From assembly GCF_027943255.1 (NCBI RefSeq), contig NC_072893.1:57878001-57942000 (forward strand): 64,000 nucleotides of DNA, in the 5' to 3' direction. Each line of letters starts with the position of its first letter. The first letter of the stretch is position 1. The DNA comes from Anastrepha obliqua. Lineage: Eukaryota; Arthropoda; Insecta; Diptera; Tephritidae. Shown here piece after piece: positions 12,549 to 24,626 of this stretch. The position numbers and the translations under genes are program-made. The notes under the pieces were generated by a model that was not told where the DNA came from, did no database searches, and saw only the letters and a program-made list of their open reading frames with translations.

Positions 12549-13030
12549 ATTCGCCGTTGCTGTTTACAAGATCTTTCCAGCTCTCGACCAATTTGTTGAT
12601 GCCGTTCCGCCAAAAATGGCCTGGTCTGGCATCAAAGAAGTTTAAGGACCTCTTTGTCATTGAAGGTATCGCCCTTCATATGGTTTGACAGAGAGTGGAA
12701 AAGATGGTAATCGGTGGGTGCAAGTTCCGCCAAGTTCCGGATGTTGGAGAACCTCCCATTCGAGCTCTCGGAGTGCGGTTTTGACGACTTGTGCAACATG
12801 GGGCCTGGAGTTATCGTGAAGGAGTATGGTTTTACCATATTGATTAGGTGTTTTCAGTCGAATAGTCTCATTCACGCGGTGTAGCTAAGCAACGTAGAGC
12901 TCCTTTTTGACCGTGCATTCCTTTCGAGCATTTCCCAGCGCATCATAACCTCTCAGTCCCACCAAACACATATCATGATCTTCTTTAGATGAAGATCCGG
13001 CTTGACTCTCGGCTTTGACGTATCTCTACA
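12549..13030 (-). mobile_element. Degenerate mariner, C-terminal half
   Basis: The minus strand reads KIMICVWWD, then TILLHDNSRPHVAQVVKTAL and, after a frameshift, APTDYHLFHSL, followed by LVESWKDLVNSNGEYI. These are, in order, the WWD block, the second catalytic aspartate block, the third aspartate block and the C-terminal end of a mariner transposase. It is a different family from the 1270-bp copies and is broken by indels. The N-terminal half is missing. Confidence 0.78.
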
Positions 13031-13211
13031 CCAAGAAGCATTTCTCTCAAAAAACTGATATTGTAATATATTTAAAATATAAACTCAAATGTATTAAGTT
13101 AAAGATCATGTTTCACTAAAAGTTTAGTGGTAGTGAAAAGGATTACTGATAATGCTATTTTTTCCACTATGAAAGTTTAATAAACTTCAATTTAATAAAT
13201 TTTTTTAACTA
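13031..13211. other. Non-coding spacer
   Basis: AT-rich, no features seen. Confidence 0.4.
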
Positions 13212-13505
13212 TCAATAAATTTTCGTATTTGCATAATTCATTTTGCATATTAACGGCCACTGAATAGAAATTGGTTGTGCAAAAATGCCCAACCCAGATA
13301 CTGTATCAAGTTTTCGATCTTGCATTCTGAGACGCTTAATAGAATTACGAAAATTTGCGACTTTAGAAATGTTGTGACCCAATGCTTTGGATATATTTCC
13401 AGTAATATGTATGCACGCGGTATCAATTGCAGAAGATTTTAATATATATTTTTGCTTTACCAAATGCCCTACAGTAGCAGGGTTGAGAGATTTTGGTTCT
13501 GTCAC
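13212..13505 (-). mobile_element. Possible MULE/FLYWCH-type fragment
   Basis: A 97-codon open frame on the minus strand. Its middle (ALGHNISKVANFRNSIKRLR) resembles the stretch before the transposase core in Mutator-like/FLYWCH proteins, where a Pro or Asn, then LRR/I-R-R-x-R pattern is typical. No catalytic residues are present. It could equally be an unrelated hypothetical frame; the assignment is weak. Confidence 0.35.
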
Positions 13506-13569
13506 TTTAAAATATTTGTCGCTTTAGCAATTTTGTATTGCAGATAAGAGCGAATTATTTCACTTTTCT

Positions 13570-13830
13570 GTGGCTGGGTGTTTGTCCTCTCTTTTCATAT
13601 ATCGAACTTTCGCCTTCTGTTCTGCTATGGATAAAGTGGAAATGGCGGCAATGCGATCAATCATAAACGTCATCTGCAGAATCCTGGTACGCAATATAAA
13701 AGGCATTGTCAGGTGGAGTCGAACACGCAGAATAGAGTGGAAAAACCATGTGAAGCACATGCCTGACCATCCACTTACGGCAAGGTCACCCGGACGTCCC
13801 CTAACGATAGCACAAATGAAGGATATCAAG
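13570..13830 (+). mobile_element. LINE C-terminal tail remnant
   Basis: The plus strand contains RRIEWKNHVKHMPDHPLTAR and then SPGRPLTIAQMKD. The RRxEWxxHVxRM and GRP pattern is found after the reverse transcriptase in RTE/CR1-like LINEs. The remainder of the 113-codon open frame is not recognisable. Short, diverged copy. Confidence 0.5.
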
Positions 13831-13965
13831 GTCTACCGAGAATTAATAATAACCTTTTACAATTATAAATATTTTATATTAATTATTGATCAGGATATGG
13901 TCCTAAAATAAAGAAGAAGAAAGAAGGAGAAAATTCTTCTGTATTTGAAAATATTTACCACTAGG

Positions 13966-14400
13966 GTAGGTAGGTAGGGTGGCTGTCGCAATGTCACATT
14001 CAGACCTTTCGTAGGTCCATTGTGATACCACTGGAACTTATCCTTACCCTATGGGTTCCTTTTCAAGCCATCCGGTAGCTTTAATAAACGAGCTAAGCTT
14101 CGTTAGTTTTAGATGAGCTATGCCCGCTACATCAGTTAAAAATGCCGAATCAAGAGTGCGGATCCTCTTTATAGCTAAGCTTTCACTAAGTGAGTGTGTG
14201 TCTGACTGTATGTCTGACTGTTTCCTCTTCTTCTGTATTAAGACAGCTTTTACAGAAATCGAAGTACCGGAGTCCTAACCTTCTGCCTATTAAACAATGA
14301 CCAGTTAATATCCCTTTCATGTTGCTTATAGCTTCTCTGTTAAACACAAGCTTTTTTATCGACCGCGGTTCCATTTCGGCCATATTTGTCTGCTCAGTTC
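13966..14400 (-). mobile_element. LINE ORF2 C-terminus with 3' tail
   Basis: The minus strand reads MKGILTGHCLIGRRLGLRYF and then DFCKSCLNTEEEETVRH, the conserved TGH segment and Cys-x2-Cys...EEEET motif of I/Jockey-type LINEs. Downstream on the same strand comes the 3' untranslated part, including (on the plus strand) gtccattgtgataccact, a sequence shared with the LINE tail at 57461-57550. The 3' edge is a TAGG-type simple repeat (13966-13980). Truncated before the RNase H domain. Confidence 0.75.
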
Positions 14401-14739
14401 ACATGTTGTGAGGTTTTGCCAACTTGTATTTACCTTATTGATGGCTTTTGATGGTAGTTTACAAGTGGCGAATCCATTTTCTGCTAAAATAGTTATTCTT
14501 ATTTCAATGTTTCTGACTGAGCCGATAGGCTTGGTACTTTAAACATATTAATTTATAATTTAATTATTTTTTTATTTTATTTTAATAATCTACAGTACAA
14601 ATTACCTTAGGGACTAGACAAAACTGTAATGAAAAACAAGCCAAATTTGCAACTAAAAAATAAGCAGTCAATATTAAGCAACTCAATTTAAAATTCTTAT
14701 AAAATTAGAGGTACATGAAATGAGATCAAGTAGGCTGGA

Positions 14740-15090
14740 ATTGGATATTAAATTATAGTCTCCAAGCTCGGGAGCAATGGTTCGCAAATTTAATCTTAAG
14801 GATTTGCCCATAAAAGGAGTAAACATTGCGCAGACTTTTTTGTGGAACATTAAAGCTTATCCGCTCAAGTAGAACTGAGCAGTCAATGTTACCATTAATA
14901 ACACTGAAAATAAAGGAAAGTGATGCGCCTGTTCTTCTGTGTTCTAAAGATTCCAGATTAATTAGCTTTAGCCGAAACTTATTTAATAGAACAGGGGTCT
15001 CAAATCGTAGGGAATATAATGCGTGCTTAAGAAATATTTTTGGAGTGCGCTTTATTTTATTTATCGAAAGTTTGTTTAATAAATAATAAT
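14740..15090 (-). mobile_element. LINE ORF2 C-terminal fragment, second type
   Basis: The minus strand gives LIN-like text: SVINGNIDCSVLLERISFNV and then PQKSLRNVYSFYGQ. This N-G-x-I-D-C-x-x-L-L-x-x-I-x-F-N-x-P pattern is the extreme C-terminus found in Jockey/CR1-like elements that lack RNase H. The frame upstream stays open to about 15086. It belongs to a different LINE family from its neighbour at 13966-14400. Confidence 0.6.
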
Positions 15091-16224
15091 AATAAATACT
15101 ATATTTTTTGAGTATGAATTTGTCGGACCATAACTACGATTTTTCGGATTATCTCTACCCATCGCCACAAACTTGTGAACCTTCCCTGAGTTTAGCGAGT
15201 TGTTTTGAGTATCAGAGTACAGTTTGCTAAACTCTGTAAACTACATACAAACAAGCAAACTGAGCGACATTACCCCAATGTATTTATGCATTGACTATAA
15301 AAAGCGGTCAGTTATGTAGTTGTTATTCAACAATTCATAGAATTGAATTTAGCATCGAAAATATTAATTAAATCCTTACAGACACACACAGTGTGATAAT
15401 TGCAATGCAAACAAATTATTTTGTAAAATTATACATTTTTACACATTTTCACCTACATACGTAAATGAGACGCCACCAGGGAAAATAATGCAATATTATT
15501 TGGAAATACTGTTAATATTTTATCAAAGCGCTTAAAACCCGTACGAGTATTACGCCTTGTATACTGCAATGTTTGGAAAACCAACTGCAGAAGTGCAACT
15601 GGATGAATTAAGCCGTCGAATAGAAGCCACTATTTATTAGGCGACTATTCGATAGGGAATTTACACCCATGCGTATTTAGATGGTTATTTTTTGAGGCAC
15701 ACGCATAAATGTTTGCGTACGTTCATGTCGTGCCAAAGTTTTGTAAATCAATTGTTTAAATTGTAATAATTTTCAATTACGCTGAATATGATCACTAATC
15801 ATAATACCTTCATAATTGCACAGAAATGTGTGAGTGAGAGTGCACACTCATGTGCAATAAAAAATATATATAATATAATTGAATGAGTTATTGGTAAATA
15901 AAAACTAAATTTAATTATGCTTTAATTTTCCACATTTGCAATGAATTCGATTTGATGAATAATTATTTAAAAGTACGAGGGTGCATCAAAATGTCGCCAA
16001 AAATTAGAGCAGCTGGTCTTGCCACCATTCCAGATTTTGTTTATTAAAAAGCATTTATTTTCCAGAAGAATGTGCTGAAATCTTCTCGCCTGCGAAATAT
16101 TTTGCTGCAACAGTCTTTTGAAACCGACGCCTAGATGCGTTTTCGTATTGTATTCTAAAAAGTGAATTTCGTATGTTCAGCCAACAACATTTTTTGTGCA
16201 GGAAAATGTTTAATTTTTTATTAA
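15091..16224. other. Non-coding; possible orphan core promoter inside
   Basis: No gene recognised. A TATA-like box (ctataaaaagc near 15295-15305) stands about 30 bases before ttcaacaa, but no coding frame follows, so I do not call a gene. At 15976 a sequence tacgagggtgcatcaaaatg resembles a mariner-type terminal repeat without a partner. Confidence 0.35.
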
Positions 16225-17100
16225 TTACATTATAAATTATTGGTCCTTAGTGGTACCAGATGGAGCATGACCCTTACTTTGCCTTGTAGCAGGCTTCTTG
16301 TCAAAATCCTGCGTTTTTTACGAATCTAAGTAAGCTTTGAAGCTCTAACCCCGAGATACATTTCATTCGGGTTCTAGCTAATGCAGGACAAGAACATAGA
16401 AGGTGTTCTCTTCTAGTGTTCTCTTCTAGTGTGTGCCGCTATCAAATGTCTATCCAGTATATCCACGATAGTTCTGCTGTCCTTTCTAGGCAGGGCTAGT
16501 ACGAATCTGGCGTATTTGTCTGCATTCTGTGTGCGCATGATTTCCGCGGTTTTACAAGTGGCTAGATCATTTCACCTCCTTTCTATCCGTGTTTTCATGT
16601 CTGTATTTAAAGGTTTCAGTATGTCGTTTTCTTGTTCGAATTGTATGTAAACAGCGCATTTGGCAATTTCAACTACAATTTCGTTTCCTGCAATGCCCTT
16701 GTGTTCGTGTACCCAATAGATGTGTAACCGTCTGTCTGCGGCTAGTCTCTCTATGGCTTCCCTGGTCCTACGAACGTTTTTAAATGCAATTTCATATGAG
16801 TTTATTGCCTTTATTGCCGCTTGACTGTTAACGTATTATATTTATGTGGGAATTGGTCGATATCCTTGCTAGTGCTATTTCTGCAGCCTTTCTTACCGCA
16901 AAGACTCCTGCTTGAAAAATACTGTAATGCTCAGGGAGCTTAATTGACCGCCTGATGTCCAGCTCTGCGCAATAAATCCCTGTACCTACTCCGTCCATCA
17001 TTTTCAAGCCATCAGTAAATATATTAAGCATATTGGGGCTAGGTTTCATACCTCTTTTCCATCTTTCTTCATCTATTGTTGTTCGGAATCTCTTCACTCG
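16225..17100 (-). mobile_element. LINE ORF2 RNase H and C-terminus
   Basis: The minus strand contains NIFTDGLKMMDGVGTGIY (first RNase H aspartate), SIFQAGVFAVRKAAEIAL (Glu replaced by Gly in the usual Q-A-E), then after a frameshift VNSQAAIKAINSYEIAF (the SDSQAAI motif with Asp changed to Asn) and IYWVHEHKGIAGNE (usually WVPGHxGIxGNE). Two catalytic acids are therefore lost. The C-terminal cysteine motif follows near 16440. A 13-base run ttctcttctagtg is duplicated at about 16407-16432. Dead copy with several frame breaks. Confidence 0.82.
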
Positions 17101-17929
17101 ATTGAGTCAATGGAGTGATATTTAGTTAGATATAATTTTTCTAACCATAACATGGATTTCTATAAACATATTCATATTAAAATACCCTCGATATCTGTGG
17201 GTGTTTTGCGCTTTAGTCTTCTTGGTTGAAGTTCTATTCGCGGTATTAGCTCAATTTTTAGGTTTTAGTGCGCTAGTAGTCGTAAAATATGTGTATGCTT
17301 ACTGCTGCTTCTATTCACTGTTCCAGTGACTGTGTCTCTGCCGAGGTCGTGGTGAATATGGCAATTTCTTATGTACCTATCTGCGTTTTTGTTGTACTTA
17401 GTATCTTAGATTGACTTCACTGTATAATTTGTAGGTTTGAATTACTGACAGCTTCTCATATTTCTAGTCCGGATGTTCATGTCGCTCTTATTATTGACTT
17501 ACCTATCTAAATATTATTTGCATATTAAATAAGCTTAGGTGTGATGGTTTTCCTAGTAGCCAGTAGAGTTGTCGAGAAAAATATAACGCAAACTAAATAC
17601 ATGTTTGTGAGGCATTAGGGAACTTTTCTCTGTCGACTGAAAATAATCAAAGAAAAATTAGTTCTTGCTGCGAAGAAAATAATGGACCCGCGCTAGCAAG
17701 ATTTTGTCTATGGCCGTTCAACAGGCATGAAAATTGCTTAATTTAGGCAGTTTTGTGTTTCATCGGTCTAAAATGTATGTCAAGTCGATACAACCCACAC
17801 TAATTTCTCGAAAGACTTTCTACTGTGCGTAACAATATTATTGCACAAGTTGGAACGGTTAGGGCTCCAATCAGTATTCTTATGCCGGATTAGCTCAATA
17901 GAACCGTCTAAGTTGAAAATGAAGTAATA
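17101..17929. other. Mostly non-coding; may include more of the LINE
   Basis: On the minus strand around 17180-17250 the peptide ELIPRIELQPRRLKRKTPTD could be the segment between reverse transcriptase and RNase H of the LINE at 16225-17100. The remainder is unrecognised. Confidence 0.35.
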
Positions 17930-19246
17930 CAGGGTGGCTGATGAAAGCCGCTACCAAAAAAAAAAATTGAATAACTTTTTTTCTTTTTAAGTTATCTGTT
18001 CCATTTTTGTTTTAATTTGCAGATTGATCTTTAAAATTTATTAAAATGGATAACTGGGACACGCAAACAAGAATTTGGATAGTCCGCCGCTATCACGCAC
18101 TGGAGTCCGTAGTTTTGGTACAGAGAGAGTACAGGCGGATGTTTGGCGGCGATCCCCCGAGCAGATGGACCATAATGAGACTGGTGAATAATTTTGCTGA
18201 GCAAGGAACAGTCGCAAGAAGGCCTTATCATCGAAACCCACCAGTTCGGACGGAGGAAACGATCGCTGCTGTAGCTGCAGCTATACAAAGCAATCCAAGG
18301 GTTTCAACAAGAAGCTTATCTGCTCAACTTGGTATCAGCCGACAGTCTTTGCAAGCAATAATGCACAAAGATTTAGACTTCTTTCCCTACAAAATTCAAA
18401 TGGTTAACAAACTGAATGCAGCAGACTTGCCGATTCGCTTGGAATTTTGCCAGAAGATCCTGCAAATGGTGGAAGAAGACCAAAACATGTTAAACTGCCT
18501 TTTCATGTCTGATGAGGCCCATTTCGATTTAAACGGCAATGTGAACAAACAAAATTGTCGAATATGGAGTACTTCTAACCCAAAGATACTCCACGAGACG
18601 GAATTGCATCCTCTTCGCGTGACAGTGTGGTGTGCGGTTTCTTCACGCTGTATTGTCGGGCCTTATTTTTTTGAAGAAAATGGTCACACCGTTACGGTTA
18701 CTGGAGACCGTTATTTGAAAATGCTGAAAGAATTTTTCTATCCAGAACTACGCCGAAAGAGAATTCCTTTCAATTCTGTGTGATTTCAACAAGATGGGGC
18801 AACGTCTCACATAGCCCAGACTGTTATGACAGAGTTGCGACGAAAATTTCCCAATAAACTGATTTCAAGAAACTCCGAATTTCGTTGGCCCCCCAGGTCG
18901 CCTGACCTTACTGCACCTGACTTTTTCTTGTGGGGTTTATGTAAACAAGAAGTTTATAAAACAAAGCCAACAAATTTGGATGAACTAAGACAATCCATTC
19001 GGGCAACAATTGCGGCTATTCCTGTCGCAACTCTCAAAGCAGCAATGAACAACTTTTTACTAAGATGCCGCACTTGTGTCAACGAGCATAGGGGGCATTT
19101 AAATTCAATTATTTTTAAAACTAGTTAAGCTATATTTAATAAAATTTAATGACCTTCAACTTGAAAAAAAAAAATAAATGAATTCCATACACTAAAAAAA
19201 AAGTTATTTGAGTTTCTTAATGTAGCAAAATTCATCAGCCACCCTG
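17930..19246 (+). mobile_element. DD41D rosa-like Tc1/mariner element (1317 bp)
   Basis: Inverted terminal repeats cagggtggctgatgaa (left) and ttcatcagccaccctg (right) bound the element, with TA at 17928-17929 and 19247-19248. Similarity between the ends continues past a variable spacer as gctac. The interior holds one transposase gene that is complete but for a nonsense codon. A polyadenylation-like aataaa stands just after the gene. This is the most complete member of its superfamily in the window. Confidence 0.93.
18046..19128 (+). pseudogene. DD41D rosa-like transposase with one nonsense codon
   Basis: The frame runs 360 codons from ATG 18046 to the TAA before 19129, broken only by TGA at codon 246 (18781-18783). 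In relatives this position is a tryptophan (WFQQDGA), so a single G to A change explains it. The N-terminal half holds two helix-turn-helix segments (about residues 8-65 and 75-115). The catalytic residues are D156 (FMSDEAHF), D250 (FQQDGATSH) and D292 (LTAPDFFLWG). Forty-one residues separate the last two, the DD41D spacing known from the Ceratitis rosa element. Without readthrough the product would lack the last two catalytic aspartates. The rest of the gene looks well kept, so the copy is fairly young. Confidence 0.92.
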
Positions 19247-19399
19247 TAGTAGTAGTCGTCTTTGTAGTAGTAAGTAGTATTCTTGGCCCACTTATTTTAT
19301 TTTTTTCTTTTTTTTATGACATAGGAACTTGTTTAAAGCACTCAAACTTTCTGCTCTATGCAGATGGCTTAAACATTTGTAGAAATATTTTTGATCATA

Positions 19400-19620
19400 T
19401 TTATTTAGTTATGAAGTCTGTCGGGCGGAAAGCTCTTGCTAAAACCATTTAAGAATTTGCGCACATCGATCACCATGAAAATGGTAAAACGATCACCACA
19501 GCCATTGGATACTACGCTAATTTGAAGCAGAAACAAACAAATGTGGCGGTGGAAAAATGCCTCTTCAACCCAGAGTACACATCGTCTCAAAAGTTCGCAG
19601 TCGCAATGGCAAATGCATAA
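19400..19620 (+). mobile_element. Short mariner-like fragment
   Basis: The plus strand reads ENGKTITTAIGYYANLKQKQ and then KCLFNPEYTSSQKFAVAMAN. This resembles the Q-T-I-T-x-x-Y-Y block and the second catalytic block of a mariner, with the catalytic HDNA changed to NPEY. Very diverged; other readings are possible. Confidence 0.45.
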
Positions 19621-20524
19621 ATTAGGTTACAAATTGCTGACGCATACAACATATTTTTCAAATTTATTCTCCTCTTCAATATATTGTTTCGAAATGCGAT
19701 GAAATCTCGGTTGTTATTAATACGTTCACATATGCATTAATCACCTATAAATCCGTCAAATTAATGTGTGTCCGTTCACATATGGCAGATTACCTGCAAA
19801 ATTGACAATAAGCTGTCAATACTGTTGTGAGAGGTTTTTCTTCATAGAAATTATTTTGGTGAAATATTTCGGTGTTTTTGGTTTCTTTAATTATTATTAA
19901 TGATATGAAGAAAATACAAGGAGAAGGAATAGCTAATTTAAATGCGCAATTGGCTGCTAATAATAAACAGTTGAAGGAAATCCGTATGCGACATTTACTG
20001 AGGTTGCAAAAAATTACCGCAGCAATGCGCATGAGATATTCTATATTACAATTTATTATAAGTAATAAGAGGACAAAACGTTTATGGACACACGTTTTTT
20101 TCTGTAAAATGAATCCCTAATTAATATAATAATATTTAACAAAACTTTTATTAGAATTATGTTTACAGACCTGTTTTCTTTGCCGGCATCCACTTCATTT
20201 AGTTTTTATTTTGCTGTTTCTCTTTACATTCGTAATAATAATTATCGATAATACAGAAAACACAAGGTTGTACCTCAAAAAGTATCGTTATTATCTAGGA
20301 TTATTTTATAATCTTAGATTTTGGGAGAGAAATTTTGTATGAGAAATCGCGCTTTTTAATTGCGGATTTTGAGTTAAGCGCGAAAAGTAGATCATCTGAA
20401 CGTATTATAAAGGATTCACAGTAGTGATCATTGCTGAGTACATGAGGATTTTTTTCATAATATTGACGAGGTCTTTCGAGTAAAAATTTGATTATTTTTT
20501 TTAATATTGTTAATTATTTAACCA
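19621..20524. other. Non-coding, no gene recognised
   Basis: AT-rich. A frame at 19872-20120 (82 codons, Lys/Arg rich, no motif) is not convincing as a gene. Confidence 0.4.
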
Positions 20525-21070
20525 AAACTATATGAATCGAGTTTTCAAACTTTATAAAGAATTTATAAAAACTCAACAAATTTTCATTTGAATTTTTAAC
20601 ATTTTGATCCGAATTTTTAGAGAAATTTCGAGTATGCAATTTTATAATCCATTAATATTTGTGCAATAAAGAGCAAATATTAAGCAGCTAACGAATTTCG
20701 TTGGTTAAAAATAAATCTTATTCTTGATAGTTCCTGTGGTTCTTTTTTTCATATAAGAAATGTAATTCATGGAAAGTGGGGCTTATTTTTTTCCGCAAAT
20801 GCTCTGTGCATATTCTTCCACAAGGAATTCGCTTGTATAGTATGCATAAAGTATAGAGGGCTGTTTTCAAATTTGAATTTAAAATTTTCACCAAACTTTT
20901 TCCATTCAACGAATGTCCCAATTTTTTTATATAGACAAACTGCACAAAGTTAAAAGCGATGCTTTAATAGCTTGAAACACCATTTTTTAATTAAAGTGCT
21001 GTAGCCCATTGCAAGCTGCATACTCTAAAATTTTCAGGAAATTAAAAAGTTTGAAACTTATATAAAGTTG
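20525..21070. repeat. Foldback element
   Basis: The left arm contains tttcaaactttataaag and gagtatgcaattttataatc. The right arm, read in reverse complement, has agtttcaaactttttaattt and gagtatgcagcttgcaatgg. The arms are imperfect and enclose about 240 bases of loop. Same family as 9249-9697. Confidence 0.52.
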
Positions 21071-21275
21071 GTTTATGTGGTTTTGGTTAAGAAAGGAGCA
21101 GTACTAAAAAAAAGGAGCAGTACTCAAAAGCATTGTAAATATTTATTGAAAAAAAAAAAATCATCACATATTCAGTTATGTTCACTACTGTATGTCGAAT
21201 GTAGGTAATTAGAGGGTTTTGAGAAATCATGAGTATTATTTGGCGGCTATAAAAAAGTAGAATAATCATTTGATT

Positions 21276-22514
21276 AAGGGGTACATACGCACAGTGCGGC
21301 CGATTCCCAAAAAGCTGGTCGAAAGTCGAAAAAAAAGTTTCTAGATAGAGTTTTTTTGTCTTTGGGTTGGCTACAGTAATGCCTTGAGTAGTGAAAACCA
21401 TTCATAGCAACGTCCTGTACCCTAAGTATCCTCTGTATTTTCAGTCGCAACGTCGCCTTCGTTTGAGCATCGTATTACTGTCGATGAATAGTGAAAGTTG
21501 TACACATTTGAAAGATTTTGTAATGGAGTAAATTGAACAAAACCAAATGGAATCATCTTCGGAAGGTTAGTAAAATACGAGAAATCTTTAGTACATATCA
21601 ATACCTCGACACAAAATTTTTAGCTGCAGCAATACGTAGATACATTTTTTGCAATTTTTTTTATAAAATTTGAGTTTTCAAACTGTATAGTAATACAACG
21701 CCGTCATATGCTGCTTTGAAACTTATTAAAGGTTACTCAAAAAAGTAATGGTTACTGAATAAAACAAGATTCAGCTGCTACCACTTGCTACCTTGCGACC
21801 CCGAAAACATATAAATTTACATGCATCTTGATTATGTTCTTGAATATACGCTATTTTACGTGAGGGGGTGGCCAATAGGGGTGGAAGGGGGTGGATTTTC
21901 AAAATTTTAAGATGAAATTCGTAATCAGCGACCCCGACAACCCCCGAGTAAGAAATTTTGAATCAATTACTTAATTTTTTGAGTTTTGGGCAGCTTTTCG
22001 GGAATCGGCCGCACTATGATACGTCCAGAATTTTCAAAAAATCGATTTTTTACAGATTATTATTCTTTACAGCTGAAATTGTTTTTCTATAGAATTGGTT
22101 TAGATACTTTTAATAAAAACTTTTATAAATATAATTCAAGTGTGACGTTTATGACGTAAAACGCATACTTTTTTTTTAAATGCCATAAATTACAAAATTT
22201 TTCGAAATTCAAACATCTAGCTGCACAGACTATAACTACAGCTTTATTCTACAAGAAATTTTTACTTTTTACAGATCCATCAACATTTCAAGGAGAAATG
22301 ATGCAGACCGTGGAGCAACTTTTTTTCATTATACTTTGGGTCACGTGATTTTTTATGTACTAATTTTTGTAAAGAAAAATTAAAATAATTTTTTTAAAAA
22401 GTTTAATTACTAATACACAATGCATACATTTGTTTTATATTTATTTCTATTATCCTTTCTAAAAACAGTTTTTATTTTATAGCATTTTTGGGGCTGCTGG
22501 ACGTATGTAACACC
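21276..22514. mobile_element. Outer inverted-repeat element, split by an insertion
   Basis: The right end, in reverse complement, begins agggtgttacatacgtccag. The same acatacgtccag is regained on the left if 21290-22018 plus one copy of atacg is removed: aggggtacatacg (21277-21289) continues as tccag at 22024. The outer element would thus be about 500 bp, without a coding frame, carrying short terminal repeats. Its target duplication was not resolved. Confidence 0.55.
21290..22018. mobile_element. 729-bp inverted-repeat element with 5-bp target duplication
   Basis: The left end begins cacagtgcggccgattccc and the right end, in reverse complement, catagtgcggccgattccc. The ends agree at all but a few of about 28 positions. 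The pentamer atacg flanks both sides (21285-21289 and 22019-22023). A 5-bp duplication with ends starting CAC or CAT is compatible with a Transib-type element, but no transposase is carried and the superfamily is inference. Confidence 0.72.
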
Positions 22515-24620
22515 CTCAGTATATCGAGCAGATTATTTTGAAAAATAAAATTTTTGTTTTGCCGACGACAGTGATGATTAATTCAATTTTCAGGAACTTA
22601 TTAAGCCACCCTCGTATGTGTGTAAATAAAATTGTATGAATGCAGTAATTTTCCGCTGCATACAGACTATAAACGAAATAAATTATCCAAATGCAATACT
22701 GAGATAAGAACTTTTTTGTTTGCAAAAGTGTGAATACATAAATTAAATTTTATTTAAACATTTGAAAAGAGTAATCAAAATAAAAGTGAATGAATATATA
22801 CATTAAATATGTATATTCTATGCGTGTATTTAAAAATGATGGATAGATTTATTTACACATACACACAACTGCTGAGCTATGTTGATACCTATTAGCCCCT
22901 TTCAACTGGATGCACAAATTTAGTGTCTCCATAATAAGTATTTAGTAGATGTTGGCTATCCGCAGCCATATAAAAAGAATTTAAATATGCACACACATTC
23001 GTATATAGGTATGTATGTAGATACGCATGAGCGTTTGTCGTATTGCGCATAAAGGTGAGCGATGCTGGTCCATTGCTGTTCGTTAATTCCTGTGTGACTG
23101 TAACCATGTCCCAAATGGCGAATATGTATGTGTGCACATACACATGCACACATTTTTATGTATGTGTTTGATGTGTATGAGATGCAACAAGAACAATTTG
23201 CGGCATTCTAAAGCGCTTTAAAATCTCTCGGACCAATGGATTTCATATACGTCTATATGTATCATCTAACCTTTAAAGTAGTCTCTGCTAACTTGTATAC
23301 TTTTCCTAGTACCAACTCTGCGACTGTAGATTCTCTACTGGACTACTAAACTTTAGTACTTATACTAAAGTACTAAATCGTTGGGTTCTAAAGAGTGATG
23401 TTGGTGACATTATACAAATTTAAATAGTGAGTTCAAAGCAGAATGAAAAAAAAGCAATTAAAACTAGAAGCTCCTCATAAAAAACCATACGGCTACAATA
23501 AGCAGACAGTCATGTTCGGGACGGGTTGCTGGAAAGCAGAATTAGTCTTAAGATTGAAATTGTAAACAAGAGTGGATCCTTAGTAACTTCTGTTTTCTTT
23601 TGGGCGGCTAGCCCATTAATTTTTTTAAGTGTAGCAGATCGGGAATCCTTAACCTGTATAACGTTGTATCAACAATAGTAAAACTCCAATGAAATTGGTA
23701 CTCACTATGTTGCAAAACGCTTAAGCAAAGATGGCTCTGCATTTTATTATATTAAGCAAAAATTTCGAGAGCTTAGTGAGACGCAAATCACAGGGGGTGT
23801 TTTCGTAGGTCTAAGAATTATAAAGCTGATTGAAGACTTTCTATCTACTTTCAGCGTTACTGAAAAAAATCATGGAACACCTTCATTGATGTCACAAAAT
23901 ATATCTTTGGTAACAAGAAAATCGTTGAGTTTAGCGAAAAAATAAAATTGCTGTTCGGCTTCTATTGTAAAATGCAATGCAACATGTGATTGAAATTGCA
24001 TTTTTTTACTTATATTTGAGCTTAATATTCAAAATATAGGTAGCAACGAACACAGAAACGGTTTCATCAACGCTCGCTGCATGCGAAAGCGTTCCCAACG
24101 AAAATAGCAGCTCACTATGCTCGCACATTACTATTAGAGCCTTATGAGAGAGGCGGCCCTGTATTCCATAACAAGAAAGCTAGCTGCCCTAAGAAAGCAA
24201 TATGCCATTTCAAAACATCAATAAAAGTCGAAGTGAGTGAGTGACTTAGGCTTGGCCTTTTATCTGGCAACTGAAATTTGGTGAGTATTATTATTGAAAT
24301 ATGGCGAAATCTACGGCTACCTTTCAATTTGAATAACTCAAAGAATGATTAACCCTAGTCAAATTCATGAAGTCTGGCCTCCCGCCATCAAGAACAGATG
24401 TATGACTACAGTTAGTTTCTTTAAAATAATTTGTTCTGATTACTAATATATTTTAACTTTCTTTTGGGTATTTTTTACTCCGAAAAATACAAACCGATTA
24501 TGCATGATTTTGCAATTGTTCCAACTTACCAAGAACCATGAAAGAAATGTGATACAACTTAAAACTTGAATCAATTTTAAGTTCAGTACGGCGTCGTTTG
24601 ACAGATCTTAGTATGCGAAG
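22515..24620. other. Non-coding, no gene recognised
   Basis: AT-rich unique-looking DNA. From 22795 to 23175 there are several short runs of the tatgtatgtg/acatacac type, a common low-complexity feature here. From 23180 to 24620 no motif or terminal repeat was seen. Confidence 0.42.
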
Positions 24621-24626
24621 ATAATA

